From: Hericium rajendrae
Taxonomy: Eukaryota > Basidiomycota > Agaricomycetes > Russulales > Hericiaceae
Length of the DNA: 64,000 bases
Direction: 5' to 3'
Assembly: GCA_033439255.1 (NCBI GenBank)
Contig: CM065891.1
Location: forward strand, 1,178,001 to 1,242,000
Shown here: positions 1-9,130 of the stretch, one piece after another
How positions within the stretch are numbered: position 1 is the first letter of the stretch
Layout of the letters: each line of letters begins with the position of its first letter
The notes under the pieces: generated by a model
What the model was told of the DNA's origin: nothing
Database searches by the model: none
The model's input: only the letters and a program-made list of their open reading frames with translations
Program-made: the position numbers and the translations under genes

Positions 1-310
1 TGGCAATACCACAGCAGTAGGGGCCGTTATTGAGACTACATAATCAGTCTTAACACTGACTCACAGGGCTCATCTTCATGCCGCGGCAATCCGTTGCCAT
101 CTAACAGCAAGGGCAAGGCTGTAGACCAAGGCTCCAATGCACCGGTAAGAAAATATGGACTATGTGATGATTGGGTCTCATAGACATTTAGGGTTTCTGG
201 ACCACGAATATTGGTCCCAAGGGGGATCCAGAGGCCCGACAGGCCGCGTTGTCCACGATGGTAAATTATGATTTATGTGATTGAAGGTTGACCATTCACT
301 CTCCATTTAG

Positions 311-556
311 ACAGATCTGGAGAGGAGTCTCCCACCCCTGGACCAGCCATTTTTGAATACCGGTGAAGTTGGACACCCGGCAGCGGTCATCATGCAGTCC
401 GCCATTAGTTTGATGGCTTCCCAGAGGGACAATGCGGCGCGAAGCAGCAAGAGGTTTCAGGACATGATTGACATCCACCAGAAGGTAGAGGAATCATTGG
501 AGCACTTGAAGGATCAGTATTTTGCATGGCGCGAGGATCGTCGTTGGGATCATTAA
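311..556 (+). CDS. Possible 3' terminal exon of an unrecognised gene
   Basis: An open frame follows a plausible splice acceptor (CATTTAG at 304-310) and runs to a TAA at 554-556. The encoded 80-odd residues are polar and helical in look, with many Lys, Glu, Gln and Arg in the second half, and end in a basic/acidic tail (WREDRRWDH). Only the end of a gene would be present, because no ATG precedes it in frame and the gene would start left of the window or in an unseen exon. I do not recognise the family. It could equally be a chance frame, since the neighbouring sequence is repetitive and decayed. Confidence 0.25.
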   Translation, partial: TDLERSLPPLDQPFLNTGEVGHPAAVIMQSAISLMASQRDNAARSSKRFQDMIDIHQKVEESLEHLKDQYFAWREDRRWDH

Positions 557-949
557 TCAATGTGCTGTAGGATCCTGATCTGTGACGGACAATATTCAAG
601 CATCATAGGAAATGGTGGTAGTAGACACTGTCCGATCCAAACGCTGTGCATGATCGCAGTCCAGAGCCAATTGTGAAAATGATGAATGAGTCCTTAGCAG
701 TGTACCAGACTGGGGCATGACCCTTGGCTTATGGGTCGACTCATAAGAGTAAAGGCAATCATGAAGGTCAGAAACAGCCCTTGTTCGAGATACCCCGGGA
801 TTGGTAGATAAGAACACGGGCGAGGTTGCTGCATGCAGGGGGGGAATCGTGCATTTGCCGCTGCCCCTGCACATGCACGGAAACGGGCGACCTGAGGAAA
901 GGGACGGAATTGTGATGCCGTGGCACATCACGAAAACATCCTAAAGCAA
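557..949. other. No supported gene
   Basis: This stretch shows short open frames on both strands without conserved motifs or convincing splice sites. It leads into the uL15-like remnant. I see no RNA gene or strong repeat. Confidence 0.4.
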
Positions 950-1365
950 ATGGTGGCTCGTTTGTCCCAAGACCTGCAAGCACTGTGGCCTTGTCCCCAC
1001 CGGTCACGGACGAGTCGGCAAGCATGGAGGGGGTTCGGGTGTTGCTGGTGGTCTGCAGCACCACAGAATCAACTTCGATAAATACCATCCTGGTGTGGTG
1101 TGTGCTACAACACGGGTTCAGCAAGGTACTCGGTAACGGCCAGCTGCCCAATCTTCCTGGAACCCACCCAGACATCACCCTTCCCCTACCCGCGGCAATT
1201 GGGTTGTCCCCCCAACCCTATGGCCCGCGGAACCTATGGCCCGCGGAATGGGGTGGCTCTGGAGGCAAAGAAGCCCACCATGCATGATATGACATTATCT
1301 AAATTTTCGATGTGCTGCAGCACACATTCAGCAAGGTGCTCGGTAACGGCCAGCTCCCCAACCTA
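950..1365 (+). pseudogene. Decayed fragments of ribosomal protein uL15 (RPL28)
   Basis: From the ATG at 950 the sequence can be read, after dropping one C near 967, as the N-terminus of eukaryotic uL15: RLSKT, then GHGRVGKH, then AGG followed by [13 protein letters not shown] near 1057-1098. Two Arg codons of the conserved RKHRG stretch appear as TGC and TGT, consistent with CGC and CGT having lost a C to T. The frame then breaks. A later segment of the same protein, [10 protein letters not shown], appears near 1116-1153 and again near 1325-1362, so the C-terminal piece is duplicated and the middle is missing. The functional gene makes a large-subunit ribosomal protein; this copy cannot. It lies immediately before the 29-bp minisatellite. 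Assignment rests on remembered family sequence. Confidence 0.6.
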
Positions 1366-1819
1366 CACCCACCCCTTACCCACGGCAGGTGGGGTTGTCC
1401 TTGCCTTACCGGCGGACCAGGAGCAGCCTGCTGCACTCTGATTTATGTCTCCATCATGTCGCACTTGTCTCATTAGGTTCCATTGTATCTCACAGGATAT
1501 ATCAATCACCGGCGGCGGCTGAGCCTGCGTACCAGGCGGCTGACCCTGCATTTGAGCAGCCAGCTGCCTACCAGGAGCAGCCTGCTGCGTTCTAATTTAT
1601 GTTTCCATCATGTCGCACTTGTCTCATTAGATTCCATTGTATCTCACAGGATATATCAATCACCGGCGGCGGCTGATTACCCGCGGCAGGTGGGTTGTCC
1701 CTGCCTTACCCACGGCAGGTGGGTTGTCCCTGCCTTACCCGCGGCAGGTGGGTTGTCCCTGCCTTACCCGCGGCAGGTGGGGTTGTCCCTGCCTTACCCA
1801 CGGCAGGTGGGGTTGTCCG

Positions 1820-1951
1820 TGCTGTGTGCTCCGCTTCGTTATGGAGTCCGGTGCCAAGGGTTGCGAAGTCGTTGTTTCCGGCAAGCTTTGTGCTGCCCGT
1901 GCCAAGTCGATGAAGTTCACCGACGGCTTCATGATCCACTCCGGTCAGCCC
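1820..1951 (+). pseudogene. Ribosomal protein uS3 (RPS3) exon fragment, copy 1
   Basis: The frame starting TGC TGT GTG CTC reads 44 residues that match the central part of eukaryotic uS3, including [20 protein letters not shown], then [16 protein letters not shown]. One position expected to be Arg (after SGKL) is TGT, consistent with CGT to TGT. The fragment ends exactly with the Pro codon followed by GTATGT, which looks like a 5' splice site, although the same TATGTTTCC sequence follows unrelated segments in this array. Flanking sequence is the 29-bp satellite, so this is a captured exon piece and not an expressed ribosomal protein gene. Confidence 0.85.
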
Positions 1952-2275
1952 GTATGTTTCCATCATGTCGCACTTGTCTGATATATCCTGTGAGTCAATC
2001 ACCGGCGGCGGCTGATTACCCGCGGGAGGTGGGTTGTCCCTGCCTTACCCACGGCAGGTGGGTTGTCCCTGCCTTACCCACGGCAGGTGGGGTTGTCCCT
2101 GCCTTACCCGCGGCAGGTGGGTTGTCTCTGCCTTACCCGCGGCAGGTGGGGTTGTCCCTGCCTTACCCGCGGGAGGTGGGCTGTCCCTGCCTTACCCGCG
2201 GGAGGTGGGCTGTCCCTGCCTTACCCACGGCAAGTGGGTTGTCCCTGCCTTACCCACGGCAGGTGGGGTTGTCCG

Positions 2276-2407
2276 TGCTGTGTGCTCCGCTTCGTTATGG
2301 AGTCCGGTGCCAAGGGTTGCGAAGTCGTTGTTTCCGGCAAGCTTTGTGCTGCCCGTGCCAAGTCGATGAAGTTCACCGACGGCTTCATGATCCACTCCGG
2401 TCAGCCC
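2276..2407 (+). pseudogene. Ribosomal protein uS3 (RPS3) exon fragment, copy 2
   Basis: This is a second copy of the 44-codon uS3 exon piece, 456 bp downstream of the first and, as far as I can read, identical to it base for base, including the Arg to Cys change. Its flanks (satellite on the left, the TATGTTTCC segment and GATTACCCGCGGGAGG on the right) are also the same, so the whole block was duplicated as a unit after the capture. Confidence 0.85.
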
Positions 2408-2839
2408 GTATGTTTCCATCATGTCGCACTTGTCTGATATATCCTGTGAGTCAATCACCGGCGGCGGCTGATTACCCGCGGGAGGTGGGTTGTCCCTGCC
2501 TTACCCGCGGCAGGTGGGGTTGTCCCTGCCTTACCCGCGGCAGGTGGGCTGTCCCTGCCTTACCCGCGGCAGGTGGGCTGTCCCTGCCTTACCCGCGGCA
2601 GGTGGGGTTGTCCTTGCCTTGGCAGGTGGGCGGCAAGTGGGTTGTCCCTGCCTCATCCGCGGCAGGTGGGTTGTCCCTGCCTTACCCACGGACCAGGAGC
2701 AGCCTGCTGCGTTCTAATTTATGTTTCCATGATGTCGCACTTGTCTCATTAGGTTCCAAAATTCATGCAATTCCATTGTATCTCATGGAATATATTAACA
2801 CGGTATCACCCACCTTCACCCCAGTAACGAGCGTGCACT

Positions 2840-4330
2840 GTGGTATTATAAGAGAACTGGCCTGTCAATGACCCAATGGACGTTGGAGGACGGGCCGGTG
2901 AATGATGAATGAACAGTGGTGTTATGAGAGGATGGGCTGGTCAATGATCCAATGGACGTTGGAGGACGGGCCGGTGAATGATGAATGTACAGCGGTATTG
3001 TAAGAGGACCGGCCGGCCAATGACCCAATGGATGTTGGAGGACGGGCCGAGCAATTGACAACCCGCGGGATGGAATGGGCCTGTCAATGACCCAATGAAC
3101 GTCAGAGGACAGGCCGGTGAATGATGAATGTACAGTAGACATTGTGAGAGAACCGGCCCGTTAATGATCCAATGGACGGTAGAGGACGGGCCCGTCAATG
3201 ATGAATAAACGGTAAAAATTGTAGGAGGACAGGCCAGCCAATGACCCATTGGATGGTGGAGGACGGGCCCGTCAATGATGAATGTACAGGAGACATTGTA
3301 AAAGGACGGGCCGGCCAATGACCCAATGTACAGTGTTATTGTGAGAGGACGGGCCCGTCAATGACCCGATGGACGGTACAGGACGGGCCGAGCAATTGTG
3401 ATGCCGCGGGATCGAGTGGGCCGGTCAATGATGAATGTACAATGGTATATTCTAAGAGGACGGGCCCATCAATGACCCATTTGTATATACTGCAGGCCCG
3501 TCAATGGGGAATTGATAGTAGAAATTGTGAGAGGATGGGCCGGTCAATGACCCAATGGACGTTGGAGGACGGGCCGGTGAATGATGAATGTACAGCGGTA
3601 TTGTGAGAGGACCGGCCAGCCAATGACCCAATGGACGTTGGAGGACGGGCCAGTCAATGATGAATGTACAGCGGTATTGTAAGAGGACCGGCCAGCCAAT
3701 GACCCAATGGACGTTGGAGGACGGGCCAGTCAATGATGAATGTACAGCGGTATTATAGAAGGACTGGCCGGCCAATGACCCAATGGACGTTGGAGGACGG
3801 GCCGAGCAATTGACAACCCGCAGGATGGAATGGGCCGGTCAATGACCCAATGGACGTTGGAGGACGGGCCAGTCAATGATGAATGTACAGCGGTATTATA
3901 GAAGGACTGGCCGGCCAATGACCCAATGGACGTTGGAGGACGGGCCGAGCAATTGACAACCCGCGGGATGGAATGGGCCGGTCAATGACCCAATGGACGT
4001 TGGAGGACGGGCCAGTCAATGATGAATGTACAGCGGTATTGTAAGAGGACCGGCCAGCCAATGATGCATTGGTATATACTACAGGCCCGTCAATGGGAAA
4101 TGGATAGTAGATACTTCATGAGTACGGGCCAGCCAATGACCTCCCACCACATCCAGTGGGCCAGACAATGACCCATTGGTACATAGTGAACCAGGCCAGT
4201 CAATGATAAATGGACACTACAGATTAAATGACCAGAGGCCAGACAATGACTTATTGGTACATAAGGGGAGCAGGCCTGTCATTGAGTAACTGCTACATTG
4301 TGACCGACGGGCCGGCGCGGGATGACCATT
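2840..4330. repeat. Dimeric satellite, about 76-bp period
   Basis: The core is a pair of alternating half-units, each starting GGCC(A/G)G(T/C)CAATGA. One half continues CCCAATGGACGTTGGAGGAC, the other TGAATGTACAGCGGTATTGT and AAGAGGACC. The start of CAATGGACGTTGG recurs at about 2874, 2950, 3025, 3553, 3629 and 3705, a step of 75-76 bp. Some units carry a variant insert, GAGCAATTGACAACCCGC and following bases (about 3050, 3808 and 3948). Units become more divergent after about 4060. Open frames on the minus strand here are repeat artefacts. Confidence 0.9.
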
Positions 4331-4504
4331 CAACAATGGCACTTTGTCAAGCTCGCCTGGCATTACCTCAATGCACTAAGTGACTGAACATACTCATGAT
4401 AGGACATATAAAGCAATACTGGGCTATATAAAAATATCATTTCTCAGATGTACATCTAGTCAGAAATGGCCATAATAATTAAGTCACGAATAGGGAAGGC
4501 TTAC

Positions 4505-5687
4505 CTTCTGGCCCCCGCCAAAAGACAATCCAGTTGTGAAGCAATCGTAGTTGCCTCGTCGATGACGCTCACTTCGATTCTCCTCCGGAATAGTGAGTCG
4601 GGGTCGTACGCTCTCCATCTGCGCTGCAGCGTCTTGGCATACCAGGTCCCACGTCGGCTCTGCAGGCCGACCAGCCAGCAATGCGATCACATACGCATGT
4701 CTATCAACAATGGCAAAAGGAGTTCTGGAGTTACATTAGCATTGGACCCTTGTTAGTCAAAAAAAAAAGACTGACATACCGGCCATCCCACTCAAATACT
4801 CTAAATCCATGCTGCCGAAGACTAGATAAACACGGCGGTGCGGAAGCCAACTGTTTGGGTAATCTGGTACCAACCCATGCCCCCTCCGCGTGCGACAGAT
4901 CTTCTCCGCTGAAGTCATCGAGCCGAATGACGCGAGGCTTCGCATATTGTTCAACCAACTTGTTCCGGATTTTAGCAACCTTTGTTCCCGCACGAATGGC
5001 TTGCTTTTGCTTCTCGCGCCTCTGTTGCTGCTTAAGTTTCTTATGTAGAGCCCACGAAGATATCTTCTCGGCAGCGTCGCCTACCTACGAGGTCAGTGTG
5101 CTGGAGGAAGATTGGAGCATACAAGATGCACCTGGAAGATGACTCGGGTGTTCTGGGGCTTTGGTGATGAGTCACTCGGCTTGTAGGGGTTGCCGATGAA
5201 GTAAATTGGATGGAGGCGGCGGTGGGTATGGAAGGGACTGTGTTTTCCGAAACGGACTGGAGAGAGGCGAGGACAATGGTGTGAGAGGACTAGGAGGGCG
5301 TCCCCATTCTCCGACATCGAAAACTGAAGGTGAACATGGCAGAAGAAAATATGAGGAAAGGCTTGCGGCAGTGTGCTGAGGGAGACTAGTCTCCAGCGAT
5401 GGCAGATTCAAAGTGAGGGAGGAGGCAGGCAGCTGCGTCAAGTGGAGCTGCTGGCGCTGGTTGGCGCCTGCTTCGTAAGCGCCTTCACTAAGCGCTGAGG
5501 TCGCGTCGGTGGCTGGACTTGACGCGCCTGATGCGCTCGACGCGTCCAACACGTCGGCCGATCTGAAAATGCCCAAATTGTGGTCGCCCTCACGGTCTTC
5601 CCTCTGGAACGCGTCCTGTATGAGGCTTCCCAAATCGAATCCGTCCAGTGCTCGAAGTAAGGATAAGATGGGTTGGGAGGGGGTCAT
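4505..5687 (-). pseudogene. Truncated member of a basidiomycete-expanded hypothetical family
   Basis: The gene starts at an ATG at 5687 (MTPSQPILSLLRALDGF) and reads through a Ser/Pro-rich N-terminus. Exons follow containing NPYKPSDSSPKPQNTRVIFQ (about 5134-5205), a basic helix KLKQQQRREKQKQA, then FRVFEWDGR spliced to TPFAIVDRHAYVIALLAGRP, and RHRRGNYDCFTTGLSFGGGQ. The last exon ends at 4505 with AAG|GTAAGC. In the family as I remember it, a longer C-terminal half with a possible double-stranded beta-helix follows; here no coding exon is seen beyond the donor, only intergenic DNA and the 76-bp satellite. The exon around 5200 also needs a frame change. Probably a broken copy; function unknown. 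Confidence 0.5.
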
Positions 5688-7575
5688 GGAGGGACTCGGG
5701 TCTAGCACTTAGCATTCGTGTTTACCAATATCAAAGAATACACTCACTTCGCTGGCCAGGATTTGACTCTATGTCGATAAACGTTTTTTTTCAGCCCTGC
5801 ATAATTTGTGAATAGTCAGCAAGGACGTGAGGTATCATAGAAAGGATGCCCTGCCGCCAGTAAAATGACTCAGCTGTCGATCAGCACCTTGTGTGGCATC
5901 CAGAACCGACAAACAGAGTTGTCCTACTGGCGGTAGAATGCCCAAGCCTGTTACGCGTACCTGTGCCCGGTCAGCGCCTTGTGTGGCATCCAGAACCGGA
6001 CAGCAGGAGATGGCAGCAAGACTCGGAGAGCAGGGAGAGGAGCGAGGGAAAGAACACACCGATGAAATTAAGGACAAGCAGGACGGTAGCCAGGTGCACT
6101 CGACTGGACTGTTGGTTGCGAGGAAGCGACGATATTTATGAGTGGAGCATCCGGACAAATAGCGCCAAATGCTGCATTGTTGTGGCCGCATGAGAAGAAT
6201 GGGGACCGGGCGCGTATGTCACAATTTGCCACAAGTCTAAGAGCCATCAGAGGCCGTGTCGGCGCTCAGACCGCTCAGTAGAATCTTCACGAGAAGCGTT
6301 GAAAGAGCCGCAAGAGCAGAGCTTTATTCGGCGCCTGCTTAACCACCATGTGGTGCCTGTGGTCAATGCGCGTGACTCACGGATGAGATCAATCCCGTCA
6401 TCCGACAGACAATGGACAATGGGGAGCCATACGCAAAAGCTTACTGTTGACAATTTCATAGCTTTTCCGGACTCACCAAATGGATGAAATATAAAGGCAA
6501 CACCGAATGATAATTGCGAATCGCTTTCAGAATGGTGGCTGTAAACGGTACTAGGTGCCATGATGCAGATGATGGTCATGAAGTCGGACCTACTTCTTCA
6601 ACTGCTTTCTGCTTATCAGCTGCTGAACAATGCAAATGTCCATCGTGTTAGGAACGATTCAGAAATTGTGACATTAGAACTTCTGAACACTGCGCAACGT
6701 TGCGAGTCCGCCACACCACAGACGCTTGAGGGCACTTCAAGCTGCGCATTTGAACAAAGCCCCAGCCACTTCCTCATCTTCCGTGAGCCTTCTTTCAATT
6801 TTATAGCCCACTTATAGTAGTGATGTATCGTATTAACAGAACTTTGCGACGTTGCACCGCCGTACGCGCGCCGCCGTACGCACACAGACTTGCCTCAACT
6901 TCAATTAGCCATCGACGCTCATGCGATGCCACGATATTTCTTCATCAACTCCGATGTACGCATTGTAAACTGGTGCATTTTCCTCGTTCTGGTCCTTCCG
7001 TCTCCTGCCTCAATTGCTCATTACATGGTCACAAGTTCTTTCCTGTCGTTCCAACTCGAATAGTCTTGGGAGTGGCTCTGGACCTGTCTGCAGGTGAGAT
7101 GACGAATTCATGTCAGTACGTTAACGTCATTTTTAATGAGTCGCCCATATCGGTTCACGCATTGTCCGTATGGTCGAATCCTATCAAGATCCGATACCCA
7201 CCGGCTTCTGACTTCAATTCGGGATGGACTCCTTCGGTGGGCTGACATGTAGCCGTCGTTGCTGGCAGAGTACAGCTGAGCATCGAAAATATTTTAGGAT
7301 CCATTCTGCTCATACAGCCCGGTGAGTGTGTAATTGTGCGGGTAGGATGTAGGGATGCATATTCTCTATGGATGGGACAGCAGCAGACAGCCTCGAGACA
7401 GACCTTCCCTGCCAGGTATGACACTTTGACGTTATCTTGACTCCATTAATGACTTCCATCACTGGCATATCCAGCCCATCCTTTCCGCCCCCACACCTGC
7501 GAGTAGGGTGTACTTAATACACCTTTCACTTGTTGTTATCATCATTGCTCTAAGCTCATTCCACTCTCAACAGCC
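5688..7575. other. Intergenic region without a supported gene
   Basis: Only short open frames are present. A direct repeat, GCCTTGTGTGGCATCCAGAAC (first copy with CACC), occurs twice 90 bp apart (about 5884 and 5974). A single-exon frame on the minus strand (6247-6555, with MAPSTVYSHHSESDSQLSF) and one on the plus strand from 6823 have no features I recognise. Pyrimidine-rich sequence before 7576 is compatible with a promoter of the next gene. Confidence 0.4.
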
Positions 7576-8846
7576 ATGGTACGCTTCGAGATCGATATCG
7601 ACGCCGAGGACCTCGAGCAACTCTCCAGCCAGTTCGAAACTATAAGGCTAACATTTGGACCAGCCGGCTCTCAAGATGCGCGACCCTCTCCTGGTGCAGA
7701 ACGTGCTCGGCAACCTGACGATCGGACCAGTTCACAAGCGGATAAGCCTGCCAATGAGAAGGCACCGGATGACGCTGACGAGGAGGCACCGGACGATACC
7801 GATGAGGAGGCACTAGGCGACACCGATGAGGAGGCACTAGGCGACGCCGATGAGGAGGCACCAGACGGCGATCAGGCGGGACGAGAGCAACAGTCAGAGC
7901 CGTCGTCGAAGGGCTCCAAGGGCAAAGCTCCACAAGCCGGGGCTTCCGAGACAGGTAAATTCTTCAACTTTGACACGAGACATTGGCTGAATGACTGGTA
8001 TTAGATGACCCTCGATCTTTCTACGTGGTGTACGCTGGTCGTCGCACGGGCGTCTTCAATTATCGGTATGCCTCACTTTCCCGCATGAGTGCCCTGTCTC
8101 ACAACTCTCAGGCGCATCATCAACCCCTTTGTGCAGGGCCTTGAAGACGCGGTGTGGGCGGAATATCTGCACTATCAGGCTGCTTATGCAGCCTATAATA
8201 GTGCTAAGGATGCTGGGCAGCTCAGAGTCCTGAATGAAGACCCTGGAGTGTCCGATTCTTGGCAAGGCAGTTAGGGTCGTGAATTTGACAATACAGAGGA
8301 ACCGTAAGTGCGCTCTTGGAAACATTCGATCTGTCAAGTACTGACAATATGTCGAGACCTCCGTATGAAGCTTTCGACGCTTCTTCAGAGTCGAGACCGT
8401 CATTTTCTGGTCCATCAACCTCGTCGGCCGACTCCAGAGGCAGCTCAGCACCCAGGTCGACTCCACATTCAGAGGCATCATCCTCGATCCCGCGCTCGAA
8501 TTCCCAGGCTCAAGACGCCGCTGGTCTCTCCGGAGAGGCACCCATTCCTATTTTTGCACCGAGCAAGGAGCCTGTCACCCCTTGGAGCAGGAAGAATAAG
8601 CGCAAGGCTTGGGCTGTCTTTATCGGAAGACATCCAGGGATATATCTCACATGGTAAGTTGTCTCAAAGATTTTGTCCCTTCTCCTCTTGACTTTCATTG
8701 GCTCCAGGGAAGACGCTGAAAAGCAGGTGCACAGAGCCGGTAAATGTGATTTCCTGTCATTCAACTCTGTTGAGGAGGCAGAGGCAGAATATCGGCGTCG
8801 GATGGCAATGCCGTCTGGGATTGTTGCCAAGGGCTCTACCGTCTAA
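7576..8846 (+). CDS. Protein with two RNase H1 N-terminal-like (viroplasmin) domains
   Basis: The ATG at 7576 opens an exon encoding an acidic linker with a short internal repeat (GDTDEEAL type) and a splice donor at about 7954. After two short introns the sequence reads RSFYVVYAGRRTGVFNYR and then WAEYLHYQAAYAAYNSAKDA. A Ser/Pro-rich exon follows, and a second similar domain: KAWAVFIGRHPGIYLTW, spliced to EDAEKQVHRAGKCDFLSFNS and VEEAEAEYRRRM, with a TAA at 8844. Both match the small nucleic-acid-binding fold found at the N-terminus of eukaryotic RNase H1 (Cauli_VI family). No catalytic RNase H domain follows, so a binding rather than a cleaving role is inferred. The exon structure between 8240 and 8350 is uncertain. 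Such proteins are multicopy in mushroom genomes. Confidence 0.6.
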
Positions 8847-9130
8847 ATGAAATTGATGATGTACTTAAATATATTCAGAAATATAGGTTCCCTTCCACAG
8901 TGTCATGCTGAAGTCATCTCTAAGCTAACCTCAATAGCTAAGCGAAATTTGCTGCATGCATTTGATGGTTGCAGCCTGTCAAAAATAAGTATACATACTC
9001 GATGCGATGCTCGTAGCCTGAAGCACCCTGCTCTCTGTGATCCCACCCTTTATTTGACACTGCAATCGGTGAGTCTGCCCTTTTTCTCCGCCTCCATTGC
9101 TCTTTGTTGACTGGTTTCTAGACGTCCATC

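Larger units (their letters stand above)
1366..2760. repeat. 29-bp minisatellite array with embedded gene fragments
   Basis: A 29-bp unit (CCGCGGCAGGTGGG + TTGTCCCTGCCTTAC) and a 30-bp variant with an extra G is repeated in clusters at about 1676-1815, 2020-2270 and 2470-2690. Between clusters lie recurring non-satellite segments: TATGTTTCCATCATGTCGCA and following bases (about 1589, 1951, 2407 and 2717), a segment ending GGAGCAGCCTGCTGC (about 1420, 1577, 2698), and two uS3 exon fragments. A block of about 456 bp containing the uS3 piece is present twice in direct orientation. The long open frame over 1483-2871 is a by-product of the repeat. This is not a CRISPR array: the repeats abut without unique spacers. 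Confidence 0.9.

Noticed and set aside
1676-2690. CRISPR-like array of 29-bp direct repeats
   Set aside because: Repeats abut each other without unique spacers, and the context is eukaryotic with spliced genes.
1483-2871. Open frame of 462 codons across the 29-bp repeats
   Set aside because: The product is a translation of the satellite (repeated ALPAAGG and CPCLTRGRW in shifting frames); the real coding traces in it (uS3) are in another frame.
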